A DNA stretch of 64,000 nt from Pseudomonas sp. 31-12 (GTDB taxonomy: Bacteria > Pseudomonadota > Gammaproteobacteria > Pseudomonadales > Pseudomonadaceae), in contig NZ_CP029482.1 in the NCBI RefSeq assembly GCF_003151075.1, forward strand, positions 1,426,001 to 1,490,000. Reading direction: 5' to 3'. A program made the translations under genes and the position numbers. Positions within the stretch are counted from its first letter, which is position 1; every line of letters begins with the position of its first letter. The notes beneath the pieces are model-generated. The model had not been told where the DNA came from. It made no database searches and saw only the letters and a program-made list of their open reading frames with translations. Of this stretch, positions 38,161 through 46,211 are shown in pieces.

Positions 38161-38850
38161 TTAAAGCGTACCAAAGACCTTCTTCGCCAGACTCGTCGCC
38201 GCAGCCGCCGGATTCTGGCGGATGGTTTCTTCCTGTTTACCGATCATCTCGAACAAACCGTTCAACGCCTGCTCGGTCACGTAGCTTTCGATGTTGGCGT
38301 TCTTCGCATCCAGCACGCCCATGGTCGCTGCCTGGCCCGCGAAGGTGTTGTATTGCTTGGCCAGGCCGACCTGGTCGGTGGCTTGTTTGACGATAGGGAG
38401 GAACTTGACGCGAATCTGTTCGCGGCTGGTTTTGCTCAGGTATTGGGTGGCCGAATCGTTGCCGCCGCTGAGAATCCCTTTGGCGTCCTCGACGCTCATC
38501 TTCTTGACCGCGTCCACCAGAATTGGCTGGGCTTGGGTCACGGCGGTTTCCGCCGCTTTGTTCATGCTGGTTTCCAGCTGAGTGACCTGGTCGCCCATGC
38601 CGAACTGTTTCATTTTGCTGGCGACTTTGCCCAGTTTGCCCGGCAGTTCGATTTTCACGTCCGGGTTGTTGCTGAAGCCGCCCGGCGTGCCGAGTTGTTT
38701 GACGGCCAGCTGCGCGCCTTGGGTCAGGGCGTCTTTGAGGCCGCCGGTAGCGTCCTTTTGCGACAGGTCATTGAGCGACAGCGCCAGCGCGCTGGCGGAG
38801 ATCATCAAGCCTGCGAAAAGGCCGGCGAAGCGAAGGGTAGGGCGGAGCAT
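38161..38850 (-). CDS. DUF4197 domain protein, exported
   Basis: A 229-residue protein with a Sec signal peptide (MLRPTLRFAGLFAGLMISAS, cleavage near ALA about residue 24). The start ATG at 38850 has AAGGA seven bases upstream; an in-frame TTG six codons earlier is less likely. The mature all-alpha region (LNDLSQKDATGGLKDALTQG at its start, GMGDQVTQLETSMNKAAETA) is DUF4197, of unknown role. It lies just upstream of the YbaY-like genes' convergent end. Confidence 0.88.
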   Translation of the reverse strand: MLRPTLRFAGLFAGLMISASALALSLNDLSQKDATGGLKDALTQGAQLAVKQLGTPGGFSNNPDVKIELPGKLGKVASKMKQFGMGDQVTQLETSMNKAAETAVTQAQPILVDAVKKMSVEDAKGILSGGNDSATQYLSKTSREQIRVKFLPIVKQATDQVGLAKQYNTFAGQAATMGVLDAKNANIESYVTEQALNGLFEMIGKQEETIRQNPAAAATSLAKKVFGTL

Positions 38851-38877
38851 GGCGGCTTCCTTGTTCAAAAAGAGAAA

Positions 38878-39276
38878 TTAGCGAACGGCGTCGACGCGGA
38901 TTTTCAGGGGTTGCGGATCGCGGCCATCAAGCTGCACGGCGTGGTGTTCGGTGGTGATGAACATCAGCTTGCCGTCGACTTCGATGCGCGCGCTGACCGA
39001 ATAGCGATGACCAGGTTTGACCTGGGCCGGATCGTAACTCAGATGAAACGGCAGTGGCACCTGGCCTCTGACCGGGCCTTTCTGTTCATTGAGGATAACG
39101 GCGGGCGCATCCGCGAGGGACACGTCCTGCAGGCTGATGCTCAAGGTGGCGCTCGCCGGCAGGGCGATGCGTTGGAGGTAGAAGACTTCGCCATCGAGGC
39201 TGGTTTTCGCGGCAGGTTGCAGGGTCTGGCAGGCGCTGAGCAAAGCAGCCAGTCCCAGAAGCGAGCATTTTTTCAT
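38878..39276 (-). CDS. YbaY-family lipoprotein
   Basis: A 132-residue lipoprotein (MKKCSLLGLAALLSACQTLQ; lipid cysteine about residue 16). The mature domain is a YbaY-type beta-sandwich: GEVFYLQRIALPASATLSIS, LSYDPAQVKPGHRYSVSARIE, then HHAVQL. The family is annotated as lipoprotein of unknown function, sometimes linked to glycoprotein/polysaccharide metabolism. It is the most downstream of three related genes on the minus strand and 27 bases from the DUF4197 start. Confidence 0.85.
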   Translation of the reverse strand: MKKCSLLGLAALLSACQTLQPAAKTSLDGEVFYLQRIALPASATLSISLQDVSLADAPAVILNEQKGPVRGQVPLPFHLSYDPAQVKPGHRYSVSARIEVDGKLMFITTEHHAVQLDGRDPQPLKIRVDAVR

Positions 39277-39352
39277 GAATTTGATCCTTGTCCCTGGCGC
39301 CCGAAGAAGACCGGCGCCAATGACAATTTAACGGATTTTTTCAGCTCAAGAC

Positions 39353-39718
39353 TTAGAAGTTACTGTCTGGTTTCGTACGAACGTTGCGGACAATAACGTC
39401 CTCGGGACGGAGGTGGTCGACACCCAGTTGCACTGCGTGATCCTTCGTGGTCGCGAAGATCACTTGTTCGGTGGTTTCGATCCGCGCACGGATGGCATAG
39501 CGGTGATCAGGCAGGACATCGGCAACCTTGTAAAGCAAGTTAAAGTCCAAGCCCGTTGTCTCTGCGTTAGGGATGACTTGCCTTGCGAGTTCTTTGGCCG
39601 GAACGTCTGTGGAAGTGACATCCAGCAGATTGACGTGAAGTGTCGAGTTGGGCGGTAATTGAATTCTCAGTAGATAGTGCACGGTACCACCGATGCTCTT
39701 TTCATATTCGTTGCTCAT
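39353..39718 (-). CDS. YbaY-like beta-sandwich protein without signal peptide
   Basis: A 121-residue protein beginning MSNEYEKSIGGTVHYLLRIQ with AAGGAAA upstream. It repeats the YbaY plan: LLRIQLPPNSTLHVNLLDVT, VADVLPDHRYAIRARIETTE, KDHAVQLGVDHLRPEDV, the same blocks in order as the lipoprotein downstream. It lacks a signal peptide or lipobox. Base composition is less GC-rich than the flanks. Probably a diverged duplicate; function unknown. Confidence 0.75.
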   Translation of the reverse strand: MSNEYEKSIGGTVHYLLRIQLPPNSTLHVNLLDVTSTDVPAKELARQVIPNAETTGLDFNLLYKVADVLPDHRYAIRARIETTEQVIFATTKDHAVQLGVDHLRPEDVIVRNVRTKPDSNF

Positions 39719-39870
39719 TTTGATTTCCTTATCAGATTAATCGTCGGGAATGACGAATTGCCAGCATATCGTCGAGAGCCGCGAACGCTATGTAGGGTAT
39801 TTCCTTACTTGTTGAACGAATAGGCTGCGAAATAGATGGCGCGCGACAAATTACATTTTTCGACTGTCTT

Positions 39871-40473
39871 TCAAGTCGTGCTGAAGGGCTTCAATACAAC
39901 GGAGCCCGGATAGACCGCTATTGAATTCAGGTATTCGTTTTCAGTGGCGGTCAGGGTGTAGCGTTTACCGGGGACGACAGTGGCTGGATCGTATTCCAGG
40001 TAAAACGCCTGCGCCTGATTTTCGCTGATATGTATCTGAGTGACGAGGGCTTGGGTGTCGTCGTGCTCGTGGGCGGCAACGGTGACGGCGTGTTCGGGTT
40101 CGACCGTTCGAGGTGCTTGCGCCTGTATGTAGAGACGGCCTATCGGGCTCAGGTGCAGGATCTGTCGGTGCGGCGCGTGGTGGACGATCACGAAGTAGTC
40201 CAGGTCAATCAACAGGGGAACTCCGTTATGGGTCATGTTGATGGTCACAAGGTATTTGACGCTGATATCGGAATAGTTGTGTGGGAACGAAAAGTTCCAG
40301 GATCCGCTGTACAGGTTTGGTGTACGCGATTGCGCCACGTTGATGGGGAAGGAGGAGTTGGCAGTTTGCACGCCTATAAAGGTTTCGCCGTTGCCATCGT
40401 CTGGGGGCAGAAAGTCTTCAGGCAAACTGAAAGTGAGGGTGACGTAGTTGCTAGTGTTTTCAAGCGGGGTCAT
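39871..40473 (-). CDS. Two-domain protein with C-terminal YbaY-like segment
   Basis: A 200-residue protein without signal peptide. The N-terminal 100 residues are beta-rich (TLTFSLPEDFLPPDDGNGET, GSWNFSFPHNYSDISVKYLV) and unassigned. The C-terminal half (about 105-200) carries SPIGRLYIQAQAPRTV and FYLEYDPATVVPGKRYTLTA, aligning with FHLSYDPAQVKPGHRYSVSA of the downstream YbaY lipoprotein. The ribosome site is weak. Lower GC and many A/T-ending codons suggest a transferred or relaxed gene. Confidence 0.65.
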   Translation of the reverse strand: MTPLENTSNYVTLTFSLPEDFLPPDDGNGETFIGVQTANSSFPINVAQSRTPNLYSGSWNFSFPHNYSDISVKYLVTINMTHNGVPLLIDLDYFVIVHHAPHRQILHLSPIGRLYIQAQAPRTVEPEHAVTVAAHEHDDTQALVTQIHISENQAQAFYLEYDPATVVPGKRYTLTATENEYLNSIAVYPGSVVLKPFSTT

Positions 40474-40520
40474 CGCGATATCTATATCGGAACTTAAGAG
40501 GGTCTCTATTAATTCATAAT

Positions 40521-40562
40521 TGACAGATTATAAGAACATCCGTGTTCTTATAGTCATTGTCA
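40521..40562. other. AT-rich palindrome between plsB and YbaY-like cluster
   Basis: TATAAGAACA (40529-40538), loop TCCG, TGTTCTTATA (40543-40552) is a perfect 10-base dyad, extended by outer TGACA (40521-40525) / TGTCA (40558-40562). It could terminate plsB (minus strand) or serve as an operator for the next gene; no T-run follows on either strand. Confidence 0.6.
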
Positions 40563-40583
40563 GAAAGTTACAGCCGACTGCAA

Positions 40584-43067
40584 CTAAGCCTGGTCCGCCG
40601 CATCTTCACTTCGATGCAAGGCCACCTGGCGGATCGACAACCGGATCTCCGCAGGCAGCACCCGTTTGGCCGCACCTTCCGCCAGTTCACCCAGCAACTC
40701 GTGATAGCTCAACTTGCCGGCTTCGTCGCGCTTGAGCACGTCGAGATCCAGCATCGTCTGAATGAAGTGGCGGAACAGACTCTTGTCGAAGAACTCCGGG
40801 GCATTCAGGCCATGGAGGATCGACAGGCGCTGAGCCATGACGGTGCACAGGTCTTCCAGTTCTTCGGCGCTGATGCTGTTCTGGCCGCTGTTGAGCAGCA
40901 GGGACACGGTCATGTAGAAGCGTTGCAGCGTCTGGGCGATGCTCTTCGACAACAACGTCAGCAAGACAAAATGCCGTGAGCTTGGTGCCGGGCGCAGGTA
41001 AACGTCGTTCTCGAAACGCAGCAGACCTTGCTCGACGAACGCGTCGAGCCATTGATCGATCACGCCATCCAATTCATCCAGCGTCCAGCGAATGAACAGC
41101 TCCGATTGCAGGTACGGATACAGCGCCCGGGTGTAGCGCAGGATCTGTTCGCGGCTCATGCGCGACGCGCTCTGGAAGAAACTCGCGAGCAGCGCCGGCA
41201 AGGCGAAGATGTGCAGCACGTTGTTGCGGTAGTAGGTCATCAGGACGGCGTTCTGCTCGTCCAGATACAGAATCTTGCCCAGCGCATCGCTCTGTTCGGA
41301 CAGCAGGTCCATGTCCTTCACATGCTCGATCAGCGCCCGGCCATCTCCTTCCGGCAGCGTAGTGTGCGGCGAGTACGGAACCTTGCGCAGCAGCGCCAGA
41401 TACAAATCCAGCACCCGCGCCATGGCGCGATCATCCAGGGCCAGACGGGTGGTGGACAGCAGCGCCAGGGCCACCAGATTCACCGGGTTGATCGCCGCCG
41501 CTTCGTTCAGATGCTGCGCGACTTTCTCGCCGAGACGGTTGGTGGTTTCGTTGAGCCAGGCCGGTTTGAACTGCGGGCCGAGTTCCTGTTTACGCCAGTC
41601 GGGCTGTTCGCTGTCGAGGAATTCCGCGAGTTTGATCGGCTCGCCGAAGTTCACCGCCACTTGGCCGAAGCGCTGCTTGAGCGCGCCGATGACTTTGAAG
41701 ATGTCGAAGATCGATTCTTTCTTCTTGCTCGCGCCGCGCAGTTCGCCGAGGTAGGTCCGGCCTTCCAGCACACGCTCGTAACCGATGTACACCGGAATGA
41801 AGACGATGGGCATGCGCGACGAACGCAGGAAACTGCGCAGGGTAATCGCCAGCATCCCGGTCTTCGGTTGCAGCATGCGCCCGGTGCGCGAGCGGCCGCC
41901 CTCGACGAAGTACTCGACCGGGAAACCTTTGGTGAACAAGGTGTGCAGGTATTCGTTGAACACCGAGGTGTACAGCGGGTTGCCCTTGAAGGTGCGGCGC
42001 ATGAAGAACGCGCCGCCACGCCGCAGCAGGCTGCCGATCACCGGCATGTTGAGGTTGATCCCGGCGGCGATGTGCGGCGGGGTCAGGCCGTTGCGAAACA
42101 GCAAGTAAGACAGCAGCAGGTAGTCGATGTGGCTGCGATGGCACGGCACGTAGATCACTTCGTGACCCTGAGCAACTTTCTGCACGCCTTCGATGTGGTT
42201 GACCTTGATCCCGTCGTAGATCTTGTTCCAGAACCAGCTCAGCACCACTTCCAGGAAACGGATTGCGGTGTAGGTGTAGTCCGAGGCGATCTCGTTGCCG
42301 TAGCGCAGGGCCTGGGCCTTGGCTTTCCCCGGGGAGATGTTTTCCCGTTCGGCTTCGTCGAGGATCGCTTGCTTGACCAGCGGCTGATTGAGCAAGCCTT
42401 TGACCAGGTTGCGACGGTGGGAAATGTCCGGGCCTATCACCGCGGCCTTGAGGTTGCGGAAGTGCACGCGCAGGATCCGCTGGGCCATGCGCACGGTGCG
42501 CTCGTGGCCTTTGTTGTGGTCGATCAGTTCGCGCAAGTGAATCGGTGCCGAGAACTGCACGCGGGTCTTGCGCCCGAGCACGATGATGCTGAGCAACCGA
42601 CGCAGGCGCCCAGTCACGGCCCAGCTGTCGGCGAAGAGCAGTTTCCACGGGCTCGATTCGCTGTCCGGCGACTGCCCCCAGAACACGCTGACCGGAATGA
42701 TCTGCGCGTCTTCGGCGGCATTCTGGCTCAGGGCGCTGACCAGGCGGGTCAGGGTGGGCGGCGCACCGCGTTTGTCCTGGCGGCCGAGCCAGTCGGGCTC
42801 CGGCGTGAGGTAGAAAAACGCGGCGGGTTCCACCAGGTTGCCTACCGACACGGGCAGCACCGGGCGGGGCAGGCCGGCCTTGCTGCATTCGGTGTCGACC
42901 ACGGCCAGGTCGGTCAGCGAAGGGTTTTGCAGGACGTAGAACACCGGACGGCTGCGGTCGAGGTTGAGGGTGAACGACGACTGATTGATCGTCTCCGAGC
43001 GAACCCAGAGATAGAGCAGTCGGCGCAGGGTGCCAAACACAAGACGGCGGAACGGGGAACGGGTCAT
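40584..43067 (-). CDS. plsB: Glycerol-3-phosphate 1-O-acyltransferase
   Basis: An 827-residue inner-membrane enzyme that acylates sn-glycerol 3-phosphate, the first step of phospholipid synthesis. Block I HRSHID (about residue 305), [13 protein letters not shown], block [14 protein letters not shown] and block [11 protein letters not shown] are present in order. The start MTRSPFRRL at 43067 matches other Pseudomonas PlsB; an 11-residue upstream extension is rejected. No truncation. Confidence 0.97.
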   Translation of the reverse strand: MTRSPFRRLVFGTLRRLLYLWVRSETINQSSFTLNLDRSRPVFYVLQNPSLTDLAVVDTECSKAGLPRPVLPVSVGNLVEPAAFFYLTPEPDWLGRQDKRGAPPTLTRLVSALSQNAAEDAQIIPVSVFWGQSPDSESSPWKLLFADSWAVTGRLRRLLSIIVLGRKTRVQFSAPIHLRELIDHNKGHERTVRMAQRILRVHFRNLKAAVIGPDISHRRNLVKGLLNQPLVKQAILDEAERENISPGKAKAQALRYGNEIASDYTYTAIRFLEVVLSWFWNKIYDGIKVNHIEGVQKVAQGHEVIYVPCHRSHIDYLLLSYLLFRNGLTPPHIAAGINLNMPVIGSLLRRGGAFFMRRTFKGNPLYTSVFNEYLHTLFTKGFPVEYFVEGGRSRTGRMLQPKTGMLAITLRSFLRSSRMPIVFIPVYIGYERVLEGRTYLGELRGASKKKESIFDIFKVIGALKQRFGQVAVNFGEPIKLAEFLDSEQPDWRKQELGPQFKPAWLNETTNRLGEKVAQHLNEAAAINPVNLVALALLSTTRLALDDRAMARVLDLYLALLRKVPYSPHTTLPEGDGRALIEHVKDMDLLSEQSDALGKILYLDEQNAVLMTYYRNNVLHIFALPALLASFFQSASRMSREQILRYTRALYPYLQSELFIRWTLDELDGVIDQWLDAFVEQGLLRFENDVYLRPAPSSRHFVLLTLLSKSIAQTLQRFYMTVSLLLNSGQNSISAEELEDLCTVMAQRLSILHGLNAPEFFDKSLFRHFIQTMLDLDVLKRDEAGKLSYHELLGELAEGAAKRVLPAEIRLSIRQVALHRSEDAADQA

Positions 43068-43234
43068 ACGGCTTCTGCGTGAGTGGATAAAACCAAGCAA
43101 ATGCTTGGGCGGGCGATAGTGTGCCGGATTCGCCGAAAATCGGCAAAAAAGCGGCTAAGTAAAGTTGGGTTGAGAGTTTTGGCGCCTGTCATATACTCGG
43201 CGGCTCAACAATAAAAAGAAGGGGGTATCGACTC

Positions 43235-43444
43235 ATGGCTACGCGCGAAACCGGCAATGTGAAGTGGTTCAACGACGCCAAGGGCTACGGCTTCATCCAG
43301 CGCGAGGACGGGGTGGACGTGTTCGTGCACTACCGCGCGATTCGAGGCGAGGGGCATCGTTCGCTGGCTGAAGGTCAGCAGGTTGAATACGCCGTGGTGA
43401 CGGGCGAGAAGGGGTTGCAGGCTGAGGATGTGGTGGGGCTGTAA
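43235..43444 (+). CDS. Cold-shock domain protein
   Basis: A 69-residue single CSD with RNP1 KGYGFI (16-21) and RNP2 VFVHY (29-33). It binds single-stranded nucleic acid, probably as an RNA chaperone or antiterminator. AGAAGGGGG precedes the ATG. The family has several paralogues per genome, so a specific csp/cap symbol is not assigned. It is divergent from plsB. Confidence 0.95.
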   Translation: MATRETGNVKWFNDAKGYGFIQREDGVDVFVHYRAIRGEGHRSLAEGQQVEYAVVTGEKGLQAEDVVGL

Positions 43445-43469
43445 CCCCACCCTCCAGATCACCGAAACC

Positions 43470-43562
43470 CCTGTGGGAGCGGGCTTGCCCGCGAAGACGG
43501 CTGCACATTCGATATTGATGTGACTGACACACCGCAATCGCGGGCAAGCCCGCTCCCACAGG
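43470..43562. repeat. REP inverted pair
   Basis: Perfect 25-base arms at 43470-43494 and 43538-43562 (CCTGTGGGAGCGGGCTTGCC type), 43 bases apart, between convergent genes. Confidence 0.9.
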
Positions 43563-43577
43563 TTTTGTGTACAGACT

Positions 43578-43955
43578 TTAAACAGTTTTCCAGGTGATCT
43601 CTTCTTCACCGTCGGCGCTGATGCGCATCCAGCGATCCGCTGTTTCCTCACCTTCTTCCTCGACCCACGTACCCGGCGCACAACGCACTTCGACGTTCAG
43701 CGCGGCAAACGCAGCGCGGGCGCAGGCGATGTCGTCTTCCCACGGGGTCTGGTCGCTGTCCAGGAACAGGCTGTTCCATTTGCCGACGGCTTTTGGCAGC
43801 CAAGTGACGGGCACGTTGCCGGCCTTGCACTTGTAGGTCTGGCCCTTCTTGACCCATTCACTGCACTGGCCCAACGCTTCGCTAAGCCAGTCTGCGACGG
43901 CCTTGTAGTCGACGTCGGCGTCTTTCAGGTAAATCTCGATATCGGGTTGGCGCAT
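43578..43955 (-). CDS. Conserved hypothetical protein
   Basis: A 125-residue soluble acidic protein from the ATG at 43955 (MRQPDIEIYLKDADVDYKAV); a longer in-frame start lacks support. It contains LGQCSEWVKKGQTYKCKAG with two cysteines, and an acidic tail. Conserved next to rlmA in Pseudomonas by recollection. No named domain is recognised. It lies downstream of rlmA on the same strand with a 75-base gap. Confidence 0.75.
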   Translation of the reverse strand: MRQPDIEIYLKDADVDYKAVADWLSEALGQCSEWVKKGQTYKCKAGNVPVTWLPKAVGKWNSLFLDSDQTPWEDDIACARAAFAALNVEVRCAPGTWVEEEGEETADRWMRISADGEEEITWKTV

Positions 43956-44030
43956 GGATGTCCTCACTGCGGGTCTGAAAAATCCATTCGCGGATTTAGC
44001 CGGCCTCGAGCCGTTGCTCAAGACCAAAAA

Positions 44031-44840
44031 TTATTGAAGTACGAAATAATCGTAGCGCATCGACACGGTGACCTCGAACGGCTCAACCTGCTCGATGACC
44101 GCCGCTCGGCGTTCGGCACTGGCGCGCCAGCCATGGGGCGTCATGGCCAACAGGTTGGCGCGATCCTGACCCTTTGAAAGCGTCAGTTTGAATTCCAGGG
44201 TTTCGCTGTGTTGCAGCGCCATGCCTTCCGGCACTAGGGCCAGATGCTTGTCGTCGGTGTATTCACGGACTTCGTCGTACAGCCGCTCGCGCAATTCCAT
44301 CAGATGGCCGCTGGTCGGCCCGACTTTCATCAAGCCGCCGCCGGGGCTGAGCAAGCGCTTGGCTTCCTCCCAATCCAGCGGACTGAAAACGCTGGCGAGA
44401 AACTGGCAACTGCCCGAGGCCAACGGGACCCGCGCCATGCTGGCGATCAACCAGGTCAGCTGCGGGTTGCGTTTGCAGGCGCGTTTGACCGCTTCCCGGG
44501 AGATATCCAGCGCGTAACCGTCAGCGTTGGGCAAGGCCTCGGCGATTTGCGCAGTGTAGTAACCCTCGCCACAACCGATGTCCAGCCAGCGCTGCGGCGC
44601 ATATTCAGCAGCCAGCTCTGCCAGGCGCTTTGCCACCGGTGCGTAATGGCCGGCGTTCAGGAAGTCGCGACGGGCTTCGACCATGGCGAGGTTATCCCCA
44701 GGGTCGCGGCTGTTCTTGTGCTGCACCGGCAGCAGGTTCAGGTAACCCTGCCGCGCACGGTCGAAACGATGCCCGGCGGGGCAGGCCACGCCGTTGTCCA
44801 CCGCGTTCAGCGGTTCGCTGCAGATCGGGCAGGCGAGCAT
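44031..44840 (-). CDS. rlmA: 23S rRNA (guanine745-N1)-methyltransferase
   Basis: A 269-residue methyltransferase. The N-terminal zinc finger is C4-C7-C20-H24 and the SAM motif is WLDIGCGEGYYTAQI (about 85-99). SVFSPLDWEEAKR is typical of RlmA. It methylates G745 of 23S rRNA. Its start overlaps the dapE stop by one base, so the two are coupled. Confidence 0.93.
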   Translation of the reverse strand: MLACPICSEPLNAVDNGVACPAGHRFDRARQGYLNLLPVQHKNSRDPGDNLAMVEARRDFLNAGHYAPVAKRLAELAAEYAPQRWLDIGCGEGYYTAQIAEALPNADGYALDISREAVKRACKRNPQLTWLIASMARVPLASGSCQFLASVFSPLDWEEAKRLLSPGGGLMKVGPTSGHLMELRERLYDEVREYTDDKHLALVPEGMALQHSETLEFKLTLSKGQDRANLLAMTPHGWRASAERRAAVIEQVEPFEVTVSMRYDYFVLQ

Positions 44841-45991
44841 CAGGCGAGCAACTTGATCAGGGTCTGGTAGTAGATTTCGGTCAGCACGTCGAGGTCGGCA
44901 GCCAGTACGCGCTCGTTGACCTGGTGGATCGTCGCGTTGACCGGGCCCAGTTCAACCACCTGAGTGCCCATGGTCGCAATAAAGCGTCCATCGGAGGTGC
45001 CACCGCTGGTGGAGGCTTTGGTGTCGCGACCGGTTACGTCCTTGATGCTTGAAGCGACGGCATCCAGCAACGCACCCGGTTCGGTCAGGAACGGTAGGCC
45101 GGACAGCGCCCAGTCGATGTGCCAGTCCAGGCCATGTTTGTCGAGAATGTCGGCGACACGCTTTTGCAAGCCTTCAACGGTGGATTCGGTGGAGAAGCGG
45201 AAGTTGAACACCGCCACCAGATCGCCCGGAATCACATTGGTCGCGCCAGTGCCGGAATTGACGTTGGAAATCTGGAAACTGGTCGGCGGGAAGAAATCGT
45301 TGCCATGGTCCCAATGCTCGGCGGCCAGTTCGGCCAGGGCTGGGGCGGCGAGGTGGATCGGGTTCTTCGCGAGATGTGGATAGGCCACGTGACCCTGCAC
45401 ACCGCGTACGGTCAGCTTGGCGCCGAGGGAGCCACGACGGCCGTTCTTGACCACGTCACCCACCAGGGTGGTGCTCGACGGTTCGCCGACGATGCACCAG
45501 TCCAGACGTTCCTTACGGGCGGCGAGGCGTTCGACCACTGCCTTGGTGCCGTGGTGCGCCGGGCCTTCTTCGTCGCTGGTGATCAGGAAAGCGACCTTGC
45601 CTTTGTGGTCCGGGTAGTCGGCGACGAAGCGCTCGGCCGCCACTGTCATCGAGGCGAGGCTGCCTTTCATGTCCGCCGCGCCACGGCCGCAGAGCATGCC
45701 GTGTTCGTCGATCAGCGCGTTGAACGGGTCGATCTGCCAGGCGGACACCGGGCCGGTCGGCACCACGTCGGTGTGACCGGCGAAGCACAGCACCGGACCG
45801 TCGTGTTTGCCGTGGGTGGCCCAGAAGTTATCCACATCTTCGATGCGCATCGGTTCCAGGGTGAAGCCGGCATCGCCCAGGCGCTGCATCATCTGCTTCT
45901 GGCAATCGGCGTCAACCGGCGTCACGGACGGACGGCGGATCAGGTCGATGGCGAGTTGAAGGGTCGGCGAAAGGTCGGCGTGGGCCGTCAT
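44840..45991 (-). CDS. dapE: Succinyl-diaminopimelate desuccinylase
   Basis: A 383-residue M20 metallopeptidase in lysine/meso-DAP synthesis. The zinc ligands and catalytic acids lie in [13 protein letters not shown] (about 70-80), [10 protein letters not shown] (about 100) and [12 protein letters not shown] (about 135). [11 protein letters not shown] near residue 325 holds the dimer-interface segment. It yields L,L-DAP and succinate. A REP-like palindrome follows upstream between it and ndvB. Confidence 0.96.
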   Translation of the reverse strand: MTAHADLSPTLQLAIDLIRRPSVTPVDADCQKQMMQRLGDAGFTLEPMRIEDVDNFWATHGKHDGPVLCFAGHTDVVPTGPVSAWQIDPFNALIDEHGMLCGRGAADMKGSLASMTVAAERFVADYPDHKGKVAFLITSDEEGPAHHGTKAVVERLAARKERLDWCIVGEPSSTTLVGDVVKNGRRGSLGAKLTVRGVQGHVAYPHLAKNPIHLAAPALAELAAEHWDHGNDFFPPTSFQISNVNSGTGATNVIPGDLVAVFNFRFSTESTVEGLQKRVADILDKHGLDWHIDWALSGLPFLTEPGALLDAVASSIKDVTGRDTKASTSGGTSDGRFIATMGTQVVELGPVNATIHQVNERVLAADLDVLTEIYYQTLIKLLA

Positions 45992-46030
45992 GGAAAACTC
46001 CGGAAATCTTGAATATGGGCGCGGACTAAA

Positions 46031-46120
46031 TGTGGGAGCCAGCCTGCTGGCGATGGCGGTGTGTCAGTCAACATAAACGTTGATTGTTACATTGCCATCG
46101 CCAGCAGGCTGGCTCCCACA
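46031..46120. repeat. REP-like inverted pair, variant class
   Basis: Perfect 27-base arms at 46031-46057 and 46094-46120 (TGTGGGAGCCAGCCTGCTGG type), 36 bases apart. The stem core CCAGCCTGCTGGCG differs from the CGGGCTTGCCCGCG core of other copies; compensatory changes on both arms keep the fold. Confidence 0.9.
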
Positions 46121-46211
46121 GGGATGGATATCACGCCAAGCCCTGCAAAATGGCGGTTATCTTAAAGCAAAACGGCGACCATTGGCCGCCGTTTAGTGCA
46201 TCTGTAGAGAT

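Noticed and set aside
41028..43082. A 684-codon frame antisense to plsB
   Set aside because: Same codon-bias effect; plsB has all acyltransferase motifs on the opposite strand.
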